Assembly (NCBI GenBank): GCA_022837595.1
Contig: JALHFX010000084.1
Location: forward strand, 1 to 9,946
Length of the DNA: 9,946 nucleotides
Source of the DNA: Propionibacterium sp.
GTDB lineage: Bacteria; Actinomycetota; Actinomycetes; Propionibacteriales; Propionibacteriaceae
Direction of reading: 5' to 3'
How positions within the stretch are numbered: position 1 is the first letter of the stretch; every line of letters starts with the position of its first letter. Under the pieces are notes generated by a model, which had not been told where the DNA came from, searched no databases, and saw nothing but the letters and a program-made list of their open reading frames with translations. The position numbers and the translations under genes are program-made. This document shows positions 1 to 6,938 of the stretch, one piece after another.

Positions 1-92
1 AGGCGGGTGATGCGGCAGAGCTCGAAGGCGAAGGGTGGTCGCTGGTTGCGCCTGACTTCGAGCAGATCATCGCTGCGGTGAAAGGATCGTAA
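1..92 (+). CDS. 3' end of an unidentified gene (partial)
   Basis: An open frame enters from the left edge (first full codon at position 3) and stops with TAA at 90-92. The visible C-terminus reads GDAAELEGEGWSLVAPDFEQ followed by IIAAVKGS. It is too short to assign a family. The stop overlaps the ATG of the next gene in a TAATG junction, which implies one transcript with coupled translation. It is therefore probably a functional partner of the RelE-helicase gene, for example another subunit of an accessory or defence operon; that role is inference from context only. Confidence 0.6.
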   Translation, partial: AGDAAELEGEGWSLVAPDFEQIIAAVKGS

Positions 93-2343
93 TGGTCAAA
101 CCCATGCTGATCATGGCCAAACAGGCCAATGACATTGACGGCTCGGTGAAGCAGAAGGCGTACACCTTCTTGGACAAGCTGACCACCGACGACACCCTGC
201 CCGGCCTGCACATCGAGCCGATCGCGAACGCCGCGGACAAGCGGGTGCGCACCGGCCGGGTGGACGATAAGTACCGCGCGGTGCTGTTCAAGCTGGACGG
301 CGATACGCCGGTCTATGTGCTTTACGGCATCTGGATGCACGATGAGGCGATCGCGAAAGCGAAAACCACCAAGATTCGGATGAACCCGGTCAACGGGGTC
401 GTCGAGATGATCAAGGCAGAAGCGCAGCTCGAGTCGTCTCAGCCCGAACCCGAGCCCGACTACGCGCCTGACCATTCGCTGCAAGACACGGCGGTTCTTG
501 CAGCACCGGAGGCACCCCTGTTGAGCGTGGCGGTCTCGGATCTGATCGAACTCGGTATCGACGACGAACTCGCGGCTAAAGCCGTGACCCTCACCGATGA
601 CACCGAGTTTGCCCAGGTGGTCTCCGGAGCGCCGTCGTGGCAAGAAGAAGCGCTGCTGGCGTTGGCCACCGGGAGCACACTCGAGCAAGTCCGCGAAGAG
701 CTCGAGCTGGCAGTACCTGCCGGGGAGCTGGGCGGCGATGATGACCAGGCATTGATCGAGGCCTTGGCCAGGCCCGCGAGCCAGATGGAATTCGCCAGAA
801 TCGAAGGCAGCGACGAGCTGCGCCGGGTCATCGAAGACGGCGATTTCGGTGCCTGGCGGGTGTTCCTGCATCCGGTGCAGCGGGCCTGGGTGACCCGCGA
901 CTGGAACGGGGCGTTCCGGCTGGCTGGTGGGGCGGGCACCGGCAAGACGGTGGTCGCGGTACACCGGGCCCGGCGGCTGAGCCGGGAGAACCCGCAGGCG
1001 TGTGTCGTCCTCACCACCTTCACCCGCAATCTTGCCGATGAACTCAGTTCGAGTCTCAACCGCCTCGATCCGAGGCTGCAATTCGCGACCTCGCTGGGAG
1101 CTCCTGGAGTTTATGTGAGCGGCATCGATGCGTTGGCGTCCGCTGTCGTCCGCTTGGCAGGCAAGAACGTCGCCGGCGCAGCCGAGCAAGTTCTCGGTGT
1201 CGCCCGAAGCGATCTTGGCGGGCGGAATCCTCCGATCTGCCCGCCCAAGCCGCGAACGCCCGCTTCCTCGAGAGCGAATACCAGATGGTGGTGCTGCCGA
1301 ACCTGATCGTGACCGAAGCCGAGTATCTGAGGGTGCGTCGTCCTGGGCGTGGGGTGCGGCTGAACAAGGCCGCCCGGCAGGCCGTCTGGCGGGCTATCAC
1401 ACGGTATCGGGACGAAGAATCCGCTGCCGGATGCACCGATTTCGCTGAACGGGCCGTGATCGCCGCCTGCTATCTTGACCAGCTCGCCGCCAGTGGTGAG
1501 GCGCGGCTCGCCGATCATGTGCTCGTCGACGAAGGCCAAGATCTGCAACCGGCGCATTGGATGCTGATCCGTGCCCTGGTTGCCGAGTGCGCCAATGACA
1601 TTTTCATAGCTGAGGACGGCCATCAGCGGATCTACGGGCAGAAGCTGGTGCTCTCGCATTTCGGTATCAAGACCCAAGGCCGCTCCCGCAGGCTGACCCT
1701 GAACTACCGGACGACAGCCGAGAACCTCAAATGGGCGACCGACATCTTGTCCGGCGCCGACTACCACGATCTCGATGGCGACCAGGACACCGTTGCCGGC
1801 TACCGCTCGGCAAGACGAGGCCCGGCCCCGCGCGTGTTGGCATGCGCCGGACTAGGTGAGGAACTGGACGTCACTGCCGACACACTGCGCGGCTGGGCCG
1901 AGGACGATGCTGCCGGCTCCGGAGCGATCGCTGTGCTGGTGCGCGACCGCAACCAACGCGACCGGGTAGTGGCCGGGCTGAGCGAGCGCGGGGTGACGGC
2001 CCGCGCCGTCGACAGGGGAGCGCCCAGCGGATCAGACCCGATGGTGATGACCATGCACCGGGCCAAGGGGATGGAGTTCACCAAGGTCATCCTCTTCGAT
2101 GTCTCCGCCTCGTCCATTCCGGCAGGCCTGCGCAACTTCGAATTCAGCGAAGAAGACCAGGCGGACGCCCAACTGCGGGAACGCTCGCTACTCTATGTGG
2201 CGGCTTCTCGGGCCCGAGACGAACTCGTCGTCACCTGGTCAAAAGCCGACGGCCAAAGCCCGCTGCTTCGAGCCGGTGGACGCGACGATGGCCCTGCCGG
2301 GCAGGTCGGGAAGGATGGCCAGGGCGTTGCCCTTGGCCGGTGA
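92..2343 (+). pseudogene. RelE-like domain fused to UvrD-type SF1 helicase, frameshifted
   Basis: The protein would be an ATP-dependent superfamily 1 DNA helicase/translocase with an N-terminal RelE/ParE-fold domain (residues about 1-105; conserved stretches FLDKLTTDDTLPGLHIEP, RVRTGRVDDKYRAVLF and GIWMHDEA). The first frame (92-1309) carries Walker A GGAGTGKT at residues 279-286 (926-949). The second frame, open from 1042 to the TGA at 2341-2343, carries Walker B DEGQ (1528-1539), AEDGHQRIY (motif III), LNYRTT (motif IV), MTMHRAKGMEF (motif V) and LLYVAASRARDELVV (motif VI). Family-like sequence passes from VLGVARSDLGG in the first frame to SDLPAQAANARFLESEYQ in the second, so one base is missing near 1210-1235. 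Restored length would be about 750 residues, normal for this architecture. The break lies in a GC-rich run (GGCGGGCGG), so a sequencing error is possible; otherwise the gene is inactive or makes two halves. The last 25 or so residues after SPLL look foreign (see the HxlR fragment). Confidence 0.82.
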
Positions 2344-2360
2344 AAGGGTCAGGGGTTCTT

Positions 2361-2519
2361 GTGTCGAAGTTGGGCGAAGTGATTCCGCAGGGTGTCGATT
2401 ACGAACTCACCGAGGCAGGGCAGTCCCTGGCGGCTCCGCTGAAGGCACTGGAGGACTGGGTGAAAGAACACATGGCTTCGGTGCTGGAAGCCCGCGACGT
2501 CTACGACGAGGCGCTATGA
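2361..2519 (+). pseudogene. C-terminal fragment of an HxlR-family regulator
   Basis: HxlR proteins are winged-helix repressors, often redox-sensing, that sit beside quinone reductases or NmrA-type oxidoreductases. This frame encodes VSKLGEVIPQGVDYELTEAG followed by QSLAAPLKALEDWVKEHMAS and VLEARDVYDEAL. It matches the HxlR wing (VPPRVEYxLT-like) and the long C-terminal dimerisation helix. The DNA-recognition helix and N-terminus are missing from this frame. A weak, out-of-frame continuation upstream (2288-2340, MALPGRSGRMARALPLAGER) resembles the family's LPGxSxRM segment, so the gene looks truncated and also frameshifted. A GTG at 2361 could start a 52-residue peptide. Its TGA (2517-2519) overlaps the macrodomain ATG as ATGA, so it was originally the first gene of the downstream operon. 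As it stands it probably cannot bind DNA. Confidence 0.72.
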
Positions 2520-3316
2520 GCATCGCGCCGCTGATCGAACACTTCGCGGGCGAACGCGGTCAGATGATCCCGCCCGCCGCGTTGAACGACCGCAGCTTCC
2601 TCGCCGCACTGCTGACGGTGCGAGAGCCCGGTCCGATCCCGGAAGACGTTGGCACCTTGCTCGACGCGCTGCTGTCGGAGGAAGCCGAGATGCGCGGCTT
2701 TGTCGAGGCCAAGAACTTGCCGACGCTCGCCGCTCAAGGAGTGGCGTCCGGGGCGGTCGCCGAGCATATGCGTCTGTGGCGCGGTGACCTGACGGTATTG
2801 CGCGCGGATGCCATCGTGAATGCCGCGAACGACCAGATGCTGGGATGCTTCATACCTGGTCACCTCTGCATCGACAACGTGATCCACGCTGCAGCGGGGC
2901 CGGGGCTGCGGGCAGAGTGCGCCGAGCACATGCGTCGTCAAGGTCATCCCGAGCCGACCGGCACTGCGACCCTGACTGCCGGATACCATCTGCCTGCATC
3001 ATTCGTGATCCACACCGTCGGCCCGATCGTGCCGAACCACCAGCCCACGGCCGACGACGAGGCTGCGCTTGCGTCCTGCTATCGCTCGATCCTCGACGTA
3101 GCCGATGCTCACGACGGCATCCGCACGGTCGGGTTCTGCGCGATCTCCACCGGCGTGTTCGGATACCCCAAGGACGCGGGCGCGCGCGTTGCGATCCGCA
3201 CGATCCGCGACTGGCTCACCGAACACCCCGACAGCCGTATCGAACCGCTCGTCTGCGCCTTCACCCCGGCGGGTGAAGCCGTCTACCTCGACGCAATCCA
3301 GGAGGAGCTTGCATGA
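2516..3316 (+). CDS. Zinc-dependent macrodomain ADP-ribosylhydrolase (SirTM-linked)
   Basis: This 266-residue protein is predicted to hydrolyse mono-ADP-ribose from proteins modified by the neighbouring sirtuin. Residues 1-85 form a helical N-terminal extension typical of the zinc-macro family. The macrodomain follows: RGDLTVLRADAIVNAAN (89-105) is the ADP-ribose-binding start. GCFIPGHLCIDNVIHAAAGP (110-129) is the signature of Zn-macrodomains, with C111, H116 and C118 as likely zinc ligands. ISTGVFGYP (210-218) is the phosphate-binding loop. The start at 2516 gives the normal family N-terminus; the frame is open further upstream but that part overlaps the helicase and is not family-like. The start overlaps the HxlR fragment stop, and the gene's own TGA overlaps the sirtuin ATG (ATGA at 3313-3316), so translation is coupled. 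The cytosolic location and partner role follow from known SirTM-macrodomain pairs (Rack and Ahel work); the actual target here is unknown. Confidence 0.9.
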   Translation: MSIAPLIEHFAGERGQMIPPAALNDRSFLAALLTVREPGPIPEDVGTLLDALLSEEAEMRGFVEAKNLPTLAAQGVASGAVAEHMRLWRGDLTVLRADAIVNAANDQMLGCFIPGHLCIDNVIHAAAGPGLRAECAEHMRRQGHPEPTGTATLTAGYHLPASFVIHTVGPIVPNHQPTADDEAALASCYRSILDVADAHDGIRTVGFCAISTGVFGYPKDAGARVAIRTIRDWLTEHPDSRIEPLVCAFTPAGEAVYLDAIQEELA

Positions 3317-4167
3317 ACGATCTTCGAGACGCTGCCGAATGGCTCAAGTCTGCCGACCGGGTGCTCATCACTGCCGGGGCGGGTCTATCGGCTGCGGCCG
3401 GGTTCGACTACACCGATGAAGGGCGATTCGCCGAGTTGTTCCCGGCGCTCCACCGGGCCGGGCTTCGCGCACGCTACGAGATGATCGGCCGCGACCTGCC
3501 GCCTGAATACCTCTGGGGTTTCTGGGCCGTCCATGCCGAAGACGTCCGCTTCAGCCCCGAACCATCACCGCTCTATGAGCGGCTGCACGGGATCGTCGAC
3601 GGCCGCGACTATTTCGTGATGACCTCGAACGTCGATCGGCTGTTCCCCCGAAATGGTTTCGACGAAGACCGCCTTTACACGCCGCAAGGAGACTACGGCC
3701 TCTACCAGTGCCTCACCCCTTGCACCCGCCAAGTCTGGCCGTCCGAACCGATCATCCGCAAGGCACTCGACCACTACGATCCGACGACCGGGAAAGTGGA
3801 CCCCGAAGCGATCCCTTCATGCCCGAACTGCGGCGGAGAAGTGTTCCTCAACGTGAACGCCGATGGCTGGTACATCAATGACCACTTCCTGCCGGGACTC
3901 GACCGACTCAACGACTGGCTCGTCCAGACCCGCGAAGTCGGCGACACACTTGTCGTCGTCGAAATCGGTGCCGGCTTCAACACTCCCTCGGTAATCCGCT
4001 GGCCCGGCGAGCGAGTCACCCGTGTCGTGCCGAACGCCCGGTTCATCCGCATCAACCGCGACCACCCCGAGGTACCCGACGATCTAGCAGACCGCGCTCT
4101 GGCGATCGCCGTCGACGCGGGAACCGCTATTGACCAACTCGCACATTCGTCAGGAGCCTCGTCATGA
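3313..4167 (+). CDS. Class M sirtuin (SirTM), protein ADP-ribosyltransferase
   Basis: A 284-residue sirtuin-fold protein that uses NAD+. Class M sirtuins transfer ADP-ribose to a protein rather than deacetylate. Visible features: NAD-binding TAGAGLSAAAGFD (20-32); TSNVD (104-108) in place of the usual TQNID; YTPQGDYGLYQC (122-133), with a Gln (Q125) where deacetylase sirtuins have the catalytic HG histidine; zinc cysteines C133, C137, C170 and C173; and EIGAGFNTPSVIRWP (217-231), the SirTM form of the cofactor loop. The 19-residue spacing of N106 to Q125 matches the catalytic Asn/Gln pair described for SirTM. A strong SD (AGGAGG, about 3299-3305) precedes the ATG, which overlaps the macrodomain stop. 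In studied operons the target is lipoylated GcvH-L, absent here, so the substrate must be encoded elsewhere or be different. Its TGA overlaps the next ATG (4164-4167). Confidence 0.92.
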   Translation: MNDLRDAAEWLKSADRVLITAGAGLSAAAGFDYTDEGRFAELFPALHRAGLRARYEMIGRDLPPEYLWGFWAVHAEDVRFSPEPSPLYERLHGIVDGRDYFVMTSNVDRLFPRNGFDEDRLYTPQGDYGLYQCLTPCTRQVWPSEPIIRKALDHYDPTTGKVDPEAIPSCPNCGGEVFLNVNADGWYINDHFLPGLDRLNDWLVQTREVGDTLVVVEIGAGFNTPSVIRWPGERVTRVVPNARFIRINRDHPEVPDDLADRALAIAVDAGTAIDQLAHSSGASS

Positions 4168-5009
4168 ACCTTCCCACTCTCACTGTTACCGGCTCGACCG
4201 GACACATCGGAGGCTTGGTCGCCCGGCATCTCGCCGACGCCGGACTCAGCCAGCGACTCCTCGTCCGCAACCTCGCCAAGGCTCCTGCGCTACCGGGAGC
4301 CATCGCCGTACAAGGCAGCTACGAGAACACTCCCGAATCACGAAACGCGCTTGCGGGAACCAAGACGCTGTTCATGGTCTCCGGTTCAGAGAGCACCGAA
4401 CGGCTGAACCAGCATCGGGCGTTCATCGACGCAGCCACGGAGGCCGGAGTCGAGCACATCGTCTACCTCTCCTTCTTCAAAGCAGCACCCGACGCGACCT
4501 TCACGCTCGCCCGCGACCACTGGGCAACCGAACAGCACATCATCAAATCGGGCATCGCATACACGTTCTTGCGCGACAACTTCTACACCGACTTCTTCTC
4601 CCAGATGGTCGGCGACGACGGCGTGCTTCGCGGCCCTGCCGCCGACGGACGGGTTGCTTGCGTCACGCGAGCCGACGTCGCCCGCGTCGCGGCCACCGTG
4701 CTCCAGAACCCTGCCGAACACATCGGGCAGACCTACGACCTCACCGGCCCAGAAGCACTCACCCTCGACGAAATCGCCCAGACCATCACCGAAGTCACCG
4801 GGCGCGCGGTCTCCTTCCACAACGAGACCATCGAGGAAGCCTACAAGTCGCGCCTCGCGTGGAAAGCCCCACAATGGCAATACGACGCATGGGTCTCCAC
4901 CTACACGGCAATCGCCGCCGGAGAACTCATCCCAGTCAGCGATGCCGTCGAACGCATCACAGGAACACCTGCTGAATCTCTGCGTACTTTCCTCACCTCG
5001 ACCGACTGA
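4164..5009 (+). CDS. NmrA/QOR2-like NAD(P)H-binding oxidoreductase
   Basis: A 281-residue atypical short-chain dehydrogenase of the NmrA/QOR2 (YtfG-like) group, which reduces quinones or acts as an NAD(P)H-sensing protein. The N-terminal Rossmann motif is GSTGHIGG (residues 10-17). EHIVYLSFFKAAPDATFTLA and the following GIAYTFLRDNFYTDF segment are the hallmark of the quinone oxidoreductase 2 family, and the length is close to E. coli YtfG (286). It starts inside the sirtuin stop (ATGA), so it is the last gene of the coupled unit. HxlR regulators commonly accompany this family (E. coli ytfH-ytfG, corynebacterial qorR-qor2), and an HxlR fragment stands at the head of this operon. That suggests the macrodomain-sirtuin pair sits inside an old regulator-reductase pair. 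Whether it acts on quinones here is inference. Confidence 0.82.
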   Translation: MNLPTLTVTGSTGHIGGLVARHLADAGLSQRLLVRNLAKAPALPGAIAVQGSYENTPESRNALAGTKTLFMVSGSESTERLNQHRAFIDAATEAGVEHIVYLSFFKAAPDATFTLARDHWATEQHIIKSGIAYTFLRDNFYTDFFSQMVGDDGVLRGPAADGRVACVTRADVARVAATVLQNPAEHIGQTYDLTGPEALTLDEIAQTITEVTGRAVSFHNETIEEAYKSRLAWKAPQWQYDAWVSTYTAIAAGELIPVSDAVERITGTPAESLRTFLTSTD

Positions 5010-5042
5010 CCAGCACACGCCCAACGAACGCTGTAACCTCAG

Positions 5043-5095
5043 ATAGACCCAGCATTGCCACACATTCACCCGCGAAGAACGGGGGTCTATGTGTG
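5043..5095 (+). terminator. Nested hairpins after the macrodomain-sirtuin-reductase operon
   Basis: Two alternative inverted repeats lie 34-86 bases after the reductase stop. ATAGACCC (5043-5050) pairs with GGGTCTAT (5083-5090). CACACAT (5059-5065) pairs with ATGTGTG (5089-5095), enclosing an inner ACCCG (5068-5072) / CGGGGGT (5080-5086) stem with loop CGAAGAA. The two outer stems compete for 5083-5095, so only one can form at a time. No U tract follows, as is common for actinobacterial terminators. The structure also argues against a start at the GTG at 5093 for the next gene. It is most likely a terminator, but an attenuator-like switch is possible. Confidence 0.5.
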
Positions 5096-5176
5096 AGTCT
5101 CGTCGGCACGTGGACACTTAAGTACGCTGTTGTGCAACCTGCCGAGCCTGTTCGATCACTTGGGTTGGAGGTAGGA

Positions 5177-5944
5177 ATGTCCGGTCTCTTCAAGTCTTTT
5201 ACCGCACTTCTGGCTTGTTTGGTGGTGGTCGGTTGCTCGGCAACCGAGGCGCCAGCACCCGAGGCGTCGCCTGGGGAAGCCGGTGCCGCTGCCAGTGCGC
5301 AGCCCCAGGCTCCCGCAGGAGTCGCACCCGGTGACGAGGTGGACACCGATGAACTGTTGAACACGGTGTCGGACGCCGTAGATGGTGTCACCACGATGAC
5401 TGCGACGGTCAAGATGGAGAGCGTCTACAAGGGTGAGGACCAGAGTTCCGAGTACCGTTACGTCGTCGACTACTCAGATCCTGATCATCTGCGCGGTTCC
5501 ATGCGGAATACGGGCGGCGGGTCGGAGAGGGAGGTCCTGATCGATGGTGACACCCAACTATTGCGACTCGGTGATGACAAGTGGGAGGACGTCTCTGAAG
5601 ATGCGGGTCAGAGTAGTCAGGTGCTGAACCCGAAGGATTCGTTCATCAGCGTGGCACCCATGAAGGGTCATGTGTCGAAAACGGTGTTCGTCGGGGAGGA
5701 CCAGGTGGGTGATTTCGCGGCGAGACATTATGAGTTCTTGGTCGATCCGGAGGTTTTTCAGATCAACGACGGCAGAGACGACATCGTGGTCGGATACTGG
5801 CTTAATGGCGACAACCGGCCGGTGAAGGTCGTTTACTCCATGGAGAACCTCGCGACTGGTGTGGACAAGATGGATTACGAGGCTGTCGTGGAATCGTTCG
5901 GTCCGGTGGAGATCAAGATGCCTGACGCATCGGAGATCAAGTAG
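5177..5944 (+). CDS. Secreted lipoprotein, LppX/LprAFG/LolA-like (copy 1)
   Basis: A 255-residue predicted membrane-anchored lipoprotein. A type II signal peptide (MSGLFKSFTALLACLVVVGC) ends in lipobox VVGC with the acylated Cys at residue 20. A Pro/Ala/Glu-rich linker (to about residue 55) follows. The C-terminal domain has the alternating strands of the half-barrel LppX/LprAFG/LolA-like fold: DYSDPDHLRGSM, VLIDGDTQLLRLGDDKWEDV, VGDFAARHYEF, GYWLNGDNRPVKVVY. Such proteins bind lipids or lipid carriers at the outer face of the membrane; the substrate here is unknown. ATG at 5177 is chosen because GGAGG (5167-5171) precedes it and it begins exactly at the signal peptide; a GTG at 5093 in the same frame lies in a hairpin. 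It is followed by a paralogue at 6040. Confidence 0.82.
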   Translation: MSGLFKSFTALLACLVVVGCSATEAPAPEASPGEAGAAASAQPQAPAGVAPGDEVDTDELLNTVSDAVDGVTTMTATVKMESVYKGEDQSSEYRYVVDYSDPDHLRGSMRNTGGGSEREVLIDGDTQLLRLGDDKWEDVSEDAGQSSQVLNPKDSFISVAPMKGHVSKTVFVGEDQVGDFAARHYEFLVDPEVFQINDGRDDIVVGYWLNGDNRPVKVVYSMENLATGVDKMDYEAVVESFGPVEIKMPDASEIK

Positions 5945-6039
5945 CTGGGCTGATGGGTTAGGCGCTCCGAGGCGCCAACGTCTCAATACGGTGTTATTCA
6001 CCCCCTAAGTCGTGTTCGTTTACGTGGGTTGGAGGGAAG
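5945..6039. other. Gap between the two lipoprotein genes with a small hairpin
   Basis: A 95-base gap. GGCGC (5961-5965) pairs with GCGCC (5972-5976) around the loop TCCGAG, a small hairpin just after the first stop that could weaken readthrough. The last bases before the second gene (GGGTTGGAGGGAAG) resemble those before the first (GGGTTGGAGGTAGGA). The duplication therefore took the ribosome-binding region along. No clear promoter is visible. Confidence 0.4.
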
Positions 6040-6798
6040 ATGCCTGGCCCTTTGAAATCCTTGGTCGCTCTTCTTTGTTGTCTGGTGGTGGTTGGTTGCT
6101 CTGGCGCATCGGAAGCTCCCGTTGCTGAGCCTCCTGCCGAGACGCCTGCGGTGGAGGTGACGCAGAAGGCCGAACCCCAACCCGAAGACCCGACCGCGGC
6201 GTCCCCGGGTGAATCGGTGGATCCCGCCGCACTGCTCGAGGTCGTGCAGTCAGCGACGGAAGGCGTCGAGACGGCGACCTACGAGGAGAAGGAGGAGTAC
6301 ACCCTCGATGGTGTGGACCTTGTTGTTCGCAAACGCGATTCGGTCGACCTCCGCGATCCTGACCGCCCCCTGATGAGACATGAGCCTCTCAACAGCTTCG
6401 GCAACGAAATGATCTTCGCTGGCGACCAGATCTACGTCAATGGGAAGGACGGCTGGGAACTGATGGACACGGGCGTGAAGCCCAAGTATGACAACGCAGT
6501 TTTCGTCTTGGCGGCCAAGGCTCTGAAGGACGCCACCGAGGCGGTCTACATCGGACAGGACGAGGTTGGCGACTTCGCGACCAGGCACTACGAGTTGAAG
6601 GTCGACCAATTCGGTTTCAACCCGAGCTGGGAGCCCGTCGAGGGCGACAAGATCACAGCCGGTTTGTGGTTGAACCAGGACAACGTGCCGGTGAAGCTCG
6701 CCCACTTACACAAGAGCACGGCCATCAAGACCGACGAGATCTATCACGAGTACCTAGTGACCACCCTCGACCCTGTCGAGATCTCGGTGCCGGATTAG
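6040..6798 (+). CDS. Secreted lipoprotein, LppX/LprAFG/LolA-like (copy 2)
   Basis: A 252-residue paralogue of the preceding gene. The signal peptide MPGPLKSLVALLCCLVVVGC ends with Cys20, the same position and near-identical sequence as copy 1, and is followed by an acidic, Pro/Glu-rich linker to about residue 55. Matching blocks in the folded domain are FAGDQIYVNGKDGWELMD, AVYIGQDEVGDFATRHYEL, AGLWLNQDNVPVKLAHLHKS and LDPVEISVPD. Compare copy 1: TVFVGEDQVGDFAARHYEF, VGYWLNGDNRPVKVVYSMEN and FGPVEIKMPD. The signal peptide and these blocks are better conserved than the regions between them, which fits duplicated proteins with diverging ligand surfaces. GGAGG at 6031-6035 supports the ATG. The ligand is unknown. 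Confidence 0.82.
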   Translation: MPGPLKSLVALLCCLVVVGCSGASEAPVAEPPAETPAVEVTQKAEPQPEDPTAASPGESVDPAALLEVVQSATEGVETATYEEKEEYTLDGVDLVVRKRDSVDLRDPDRPLMRHEPLNSFGNEMIFAGDQIYVNGKDGWELMDTGVKPKYDNAVFVLAAKALKDATEAVYIGQDEVGDFATRHYELKVDQFGFNPSWEPVEGDKITAGLWLNQDNVPVKLAHLHKSTAIKTDEIYHEYLVTTLDPVEISVPD

Positions 6799-6938
6799 GC
6801 GAAGGTCGAGAAGGAGAGTTGGCCCTCGCCGTTGCCGAGATAGACCCGACAAGAGCCTTCAGGGGCACCGCTGCCCACCTGGCCGCAGACAATTCGTTGG
6901 TAGACTGATCCACTTCACACACCAGTTTCGAAGGAGAA

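Noticed and set aside
460..1059. Ser-rich antisense frame over the helicase
   Set aside because: It is a shadow of the helicase coding sequence; no start signal or family likeness.
1042..1309. Programmed -1 frameshifting in the helicase
   Set aside because: Both frames are open over this overlap, but I see no slippery heptamer with a downstream structure at the point where family similarity switches; a simple base loss explains it.
2099..2515. Upstream extension of the macrodomain reading frame
   Set aside because: It overlaps helicase motifs and lacks macrodomain-family sequence; the ATG at 2516 gives the normal N-terminus and a coupled start.
4130..4975. Long plus-strand frame (281 codons, Arg/His/Pro-rich) over the reductase gene
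   Set aside because: It is the same-strand shadow of the reductase; composition is that of shifted GC-rich codons and it has no family motif.
6838..6847. AGATAGACCC repeated at 5041-5050 and 6838-6847
   Set aside because: A single 10-base match with unrelated flanks; it is part of a hairpin only at the first site, so chance is likely.
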